From Phoronis australis (taxonomy: Eukaryota > Phoronida > Phoronidae), in NCBI GenBank assembly GCA_002633005.1, contig NMRA01000505.1:291970-317871 (forward strand): 25,902 bases of DNA. The letters run 5' to 3'. The position numbers and the translations under genes are program-made. The notes beneath the pieces are model-generated. The model was not told the DNA's origin. It saw nothing but the letters and a program-made list of their open reading frames with translations, and made no database searches. Shown in pieces: positions 21,993-25,902 of this stretch. The number at the start of each line of letters is the position of its first letter. Position 1 is the first letter of the stretch.

Positions 21993-22050
21993 AATCACTA
22001 AATGTGCGGTACTCACCTGAATCACTAAATGTGCGGTACTCACCTGAATC
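21991..22050. repeat. 27-bp direct repeat, two copies
   Basis: TGAATCACTAAATGTGCGGT followed by ACTCACC occurs at 21991-22017 and 22018-22044; a third unit starts at 22045 and diverges. It directly abuts the right end of the MITE-like element. Confidence 0.85.
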
Positions 22051-22163
22051 ACAAACGGCCACTTTCACCAGGACCTTGTTGTGTCTACACTTTACTGATT
22101 AACACTCGTTAATTATTCAATTATGTCCAACTTGTGTGCAAAATGGAACTGACCACCCTTACC

Positions 22164-22413
22164 GAGAGATCCCAGCACAAACAAAAAAGGGCCGATAACA
22201 GTTGTCTTGAATGAGGGTCTGAATAGAACGTTGCGGGTGTTATGCACTGCTGTTTGAAAGGTGATTCTCAGGATGACCTAGACAAAAGCAAGCCAATACG
22301 CCTTACAGTCCCTTACATTTGACAATATATGGCACTGGTGGGTTGAGCGATGCTCTTTACATACTGTAGGAACCAAATGAACATGTGTTACTATCCAAAA
22401 TAGGCTTTAAAGT
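22164..22413 (+). repeat. Dispersed ~250-bp repeat, copy B
   Basis: This is the partner of 8393-8651, same orientation, about 13.8 kb away and inside an intron. Many sites that are CG in copy A are CA, TG or otherwise changed here (for example AAGCGAGCC to AAGCAAGCC and TCTCGCGGTGACG to TCTCAGGATGACC). The copies also differ by small indels, so both are old. Confidence 0.85.
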
Positions 22414-23600
22414 CGGCTAGAATTGAAGATTAAACAATTATCCTCATAGGAATTCAATTTTGCAAAACATTAAATATTGGAAAGTAAGGTCCTACATATC
22501 CCTTAGTCCAGAATCAAATGATGCACTTGATATCTAAACTTTTACAAGGTTTCTCACAAAGTGTAACATAACTGAGCTTTCTCTAGGAACTCGAGACTTA
22601 GTCATCATTTTGGTTAGTCTTGTGTCACCTGTTCTTACTCATTAATAACTTTCCCTGTGTAGTGTAGCTCAGGTAGTTATACAGTGTTGTCCTTGACCAC
22701 AATCTGCCTATTGTAATACGCTATTAATAGACCTTGCCCTTCACTCAATCACTCTCATGGTAATTTCATTATTTGATCTTGTCATACATTTTGAAGCGCC
22801 ATATGGTCACTATTGTCTATCTACTTGAGTAAAGCTGACCAAGGCATCAACTGGGTGAACCATCGGCCATGTGTTGTACACAGCAAGCACTCAATTAGGC
22901 TGCTTCAGTTGTACAATCTTTACTGGTGTCAAGTTGTGTCATAAGGTCAGAGTTCACTGACATTTTGACCTTAGGCTTCAGCATTTTTGTATATGAATTG
23001 TGTTGAGGTAAAGAGGGGGCGTTGTTACTGTTCGATTACGTGTTTATCATAATGCTAGCATAAAACAATGTCAGTTGATAAAATATCTTTAGAACTGGCT
23101 GGTCATTTCTCTTCATCTTGTTTCTATGGTGATATGTCTTGGGAGATAAAAATGATGGCCATATGTGACCACTGATAAACAAGCTAAGTGTGTGTTGTAT
23201 GTAGGTTGCAAACTCTACATGTGTAGTTGTACAATCACCACCTCAATATCTGCATTATGTCGTCATCCCGCCATCAACCTTTTGTCACCGTCCCACAATC
23301 TCCATTTTGCCCCCGCCATTTCCTTTTGTTCACCGCTCCACATTCTGCATTTTGTCCCTGTCATACCATCTGTATTTTGGTCCTCAACCAACCACCTGCA
23401 GTTTATGGGCTACAGTTCTAAAGCCATCTAATTTGCCAACTTCACCAGTTTAGCTGGCTCTCACCAGGATTTATTAACCTGTCAAAGTTGGAGTTATTGA
23501 TAGGATATGACTTGGTTATTTTTGTGCAAACCATCACTTAAAATGACATCTTAAATGACTTGGCATGTGGATTGAGTGGCCATCCTGGTTGAATTGTATT
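22414..23600. other. Intronic sequence, nothing recognised
   Basis: No element or exon seen. A pyrimidine-rich patch at about 23260-23390 repeats CCATTTTG/CATTTTGTCC-like strings every 25-30 bp, possibly a degenerate old tandem array. Confidence 0.45.
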
Positions 23601-23601
23601 A

Positions 23602-23975
23602 GTGAGCCAAGCCTAGTGCTAAGATTAGACACACTGTTAGTGTGATAATTGCGAGCCAAGCCTAGTGCTAAAATTGGACACACTGTTAATGTGATAACTG
23701 TGAGCCACTTGCCTAGCTACAGATGGCCACATTGTTAGTGAGATAACTGTGAGCCACTTGCCTAGCTACAGATGGCCACACTGCTAGTGAGATAACTATG
23801 AGCCACTTGTATAGCTATAGATGGCCACATTGTTAGTGAGATAACTGTGAGCCACTTGTCTCTCTACAGATGACCACACTGTCAGTTAATAACTGTTAGC
23901 CACTTGTCATAGCTATAGATGGCCACACTGTTGAGATAACTGTGAGCCCCTTGTCTATCTACAGATGGCCACAAG
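23602..23975. repeat. 49-bp minisatellite, about 7-8 copies
   Basis: Units contain GAGCCACTTG, CTACAGATGGCCACA and GTTAGTGAGATAACTGT. Starts of GAGCCACTTG at 23702, 23751 and 23800 give a 49-bp period. The two leftmost units are a distinct variant (GAGCCAAGCCTAGTGCTAA). Confidence 0.92.
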
Positions 23976-24167
23976 TTATCTAACTTAGCAAGTGGTTTGA
24001 ATAGCAGCTTGAGACTGGTTGAGAACCTGAAGACTAAGTGTGTCACCTAATATGTATAAATGGGAATCTAATCTCGTCACTTTTAAGCAGTTCATTCATT
24101 GACCACCAGGGGGTGTCTATGAAAATGGAATGATTGATGATCCACAATTACCATTGCTTAAAGAAGG

Positions 24168-24428
24168 GTTTTCAATCTCTTGGACATGCGTAAATGGTTT
24201 TCAATCTCTTGGACACGCGTAAATGATTTTCAATCTCTTGGACACACGTAAATGGTTTTCAATCTCTTGGACACGCGTAAATGGTTTTCAATCTCTTGGA
24301 CAGGTGTAAATGGTTTTCAACCTCTTGGACGTAAATGGTTTTCAATCTCTTGGACATGTGTAAATGGTTTTCAATCTCTTGGACATGTGTAAATGGTTTT
24401 CAATCTCTTGGACATGTGTAAATGGTTT
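24168..24428. repeat. 29-bp minisatellite next to a splice acceptor
   Basis: About nine units containing TTTTCAATCTCTTGGACA, then YGYGTAAATGG, with a 29-bp period (one unit is shortened near 24330). The array ends about 27 bp before the acceptor of exon 24456-24512, so it forms most of the near-acceptor intron sequence. Confidence 0.93.
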
Positions 24429-24455
24429 TTAGTTTTAAAACTTTCCTGCTTTCAG

Positions 24456-24512
24456 TATGAAGTTCTTCAGACTGCCAGTGCCCTCCTGTGGACAACAGCT
24501 GTACCAAACGAG
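24456..24512 (+). CDS. Polycystin-1-like protein, short internal exon
   Basis: A 57-bp exon, phase 0 at both ends: acceptor TTTCCTGCTTTCAG|TATG, donor GAG|GTGTGT. It encodes YEVLQTASALLWTTAVPNE. In polycystin-1 relatives the equivalent stretch is an amphipathic helix with an alanine/leucine pattern and a proline-containing turn, directly after the LRKALITSLAAF-like helix. It joins seamlessly to the exons on both sides. Confidence 0.72.
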
Positions 24513-24941
24513 GTGTGTAGTATCCTAAATGAACTAAAATGTTACCGTTTGTAAGAAAGTCAATAAAAAACGAACGGTTACTTCTATTTAATAGTGCACG
24601 TGTATCGCATGTTTACTTCATACATTGGATCATGTGAACGCCACCGTCACCACATCATGCTTTGATTTCTTAATATAACCTTTCGGCACCACGATTCATG
24701 CAGCACATGTATGAAGGAACTAAGTTTGCTGCATTTTAGTAGGGGTTTCATTAATAAATTGATAGATTATACAGGAGTTGATTGTTCTCCATCAAGTTTT
24801 GTTTTAAATTATGAGCTGCAATGTGGTGTTGCTTTATATTAATGTCAGCACGTTGTCATTATTTTGTGCACTTGTGCTGTAAATTATAAAATGTGATGTT
24901 TATCATTCAACAACATGCCATTTCATGCCACTCCCGTTTAG
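24513..24941 (+). other. Intron of the polycystin-like gene
   Basis: 429 bp, GTGTGT donor and CCCGTTTAG acceptor, AT-rich. No element recognised. Confidence 0.65.
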
Positions 24942-25169
24942 TTGAGTGAGATGTTCCTCCTTGAGGCTGCCACTTTGTTGAGACTCCTGGGTCGTCGTAT
25001 GCTGGAACTGTCCATCCAACAGCAGTTCGTGTCCGAAGACATGCTAACCCTGGTCACTGAGATCTCGTCACATCTGTTGACCGCTGCTTCCACTAGTGAC
25101 AACATCTCGGCCCACGCAGCTAACATTGTGGTCACCAACGCCACTCAAGTCATCGATACTTTGCTGAAG
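24942..25169 (+). CDS. Polycystin-1-like protein, internal exon
   Basis: A 228-bp exon, phase 0 at both ends: acceptor CCCGTTTAG|TTGAGT, donor AAG|GTAAGT. It encodes 76 residues from LSEMFLLEAATLLRLLGRRM through VSEDMLTLVTEISSHLLTA to ATQVIDTLLK. It is helical and leucine-rich, with potential N-glycosylation at NIS and NAT. It continues the post-REJ helical region found between the REJ module and the GPS cleavage site in polycystin-1 proteins, so it is extracellular. The exon is internal, so the TTG at its first codon is not a start. The rest of the gene runs off the right edge. Confidence 0.75.
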
Positions 25170-25902
25170 GTAAGTCCAGCATTCATTGTCCAAATTTATG
25201 TGGTCTTGTTTCTGAACTACTTTTTTGGACTAGTGTTTCTGAAGCCTATGCGGTAAACCTAAATGACTGTTCAGTCCAAGACACATTACTTCAAACTTTC
25301 ATTATCAAAGCTTAGTTCTTGTTTGAGTGTTGCTTTGTACAAAAGTAGTTGCAAAAAATTTGACTGAAAAAAAAGTTTTGTTTTATTGTGCCCTTAATCG
25401 TTGACGGAGTAAAACTATTGCCAGTTTGTAAACAGTGTCTTCACTGGCTTGGTTTTATGCAAATGAGTCATACTCTAAAAAATGATTGACAGCAAGAACA
25501 GGGGTGTGTGTCTAGCCGAACAAATACTCAAATAAGGCTTAATGTAAAGAAAATGACTAAGATTGAACAAAGGGTTGAGGGTGTGTCGTGCTGAACAAAT
25601 AGTGAACAGTCTGCTCTGACTTCCTGTGTTGGAATGACGATCTGACACTTTCTTTAATGCTAGCAATTGATCATTTTGATGTGGGTTGCAAGAATTTGAA
25701 TAAATGTGGGCTTGTGATGTCAAAGCAGCTTCAAACAAGAGGTCATCAATTGGACTGGGTGACACTAGATACACTGCGCTGAGAACAATTAGAATATTCG
25801 AAATGATTTAAACGGTAACTAGTCATTGTTAATGTTACTTAGCTGTAAGTGTGACCATGAACATTGTTCTGATTAGTGCTGTGAATGTGACCATGAACAT
25901 TG
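25170..25902 (+). other. Start of the next intron, running off the window
   Basis: Begins GTAAGT; no acceptor with a following polycystin-like frame was found before the window ends. A loose duplication (GGGTGTGTGTCTAGCCGAACAAATA at about 25502 and a similar string at about 25578) and a direct repeat of TGTGACCATGAACATTG at about 25851 and 25885 are visible; the latter may be the start of another array. Confidence 0.55.

Larger units (their letters stand above)
21285..24455 (+). other. Intron of the polycystin-like gene
   Basis: 3171 bp between a GTATGG donor and a TTTCCTGCTTTCAG acceptor. It holds a MITE-like element (21803-21992), short direct repeats, dispersed repeat copy B, a 49-bp minisatellite and a 29-bp minisatellite. 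No extra exon was recognised. The flanking exons join in phase 0 without a gap in the family-like sequence. Confidence 0.7.

Noticed and set aside
23602-24428. Possible CRISPR-like arrays
   Set aside because: The units are contiguous tandem repeats without unique spacers, inside a eukaryotic intron; they are minisatellites.

Overview
This window looks like nuclear DNA of an animal, most likely a marine invertebrate. I cannot fix the phylum. The evidence is: three short exons bounded by GT/AG splice sites and matching the polycystin-1 family; one long first exon matching the class C (GABA-B-type) receptor family; animal-type retroelement remains (a Penelope-like element with a GIY-YIG nuclease and two non-LTR/LINE fragments); and a very high density of minisatellites. 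Nothing prokaryotic, no rRNA or tRNA gene and no CRISPR array was seen.

Layout. 1-8.9 kb is mostly non-coding: a 30-bp minisatellite cut by the left edge, a 21-bp minisatellite (1.8-2.1 kb), a possible non-autonomous DNA transposon (2.2-3.6 kb), a doubtful minus-strand coding fragment (5.6-5.9 kb), an ATC microsatellite (6.0 kb), a decayed LINE 3' end (6.5-7.2 kb), and the first copy of a ~250-bp dispersed repeat (8.4-8.65 kb). 8.9-11.1 kb is a frameshifted Penelope-like retroelement. 11.1-12.8 kb is a 41-bp minisatellite interrupted by a 5'-truncated LINE insertion. 13.1-13.5 kb holds two weak coding-like fragments recalling the NRF domain.

15.09-15.66 kb is the first coding exon of a GABA-B-receptor-like gene (+ strand) with a good splice donor. 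It is followed by a duplicated block rich in GCAAAC/GTTTGC motifs that contains the only two N characters in the window (16134, 16337). From about 16.5 kb the base composition changes to CpG-poor, TG-rich DNA. Three consecutive + strand exons of a polycystin-1-like gene lie there (21086-21284, 24456-24512, 24942-25169). They are phase-compatible and together encode 161 residues of the helical region that follows the REJ module. Their introns hold further minisatellites, a short MITE-like element and the second copy of the dispersed repeat.

The two genes do not obviously work together. The receptor gene lacks all its later exons and the polycystin gene lacks all its earlier ones, although both run left to right. 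Simple explanations are an assembly join near the two Ns, a missing internal segment, or less likely a real chimeric or nested gene. That junction, and the CpG contrast across it, are the main points for a second look.
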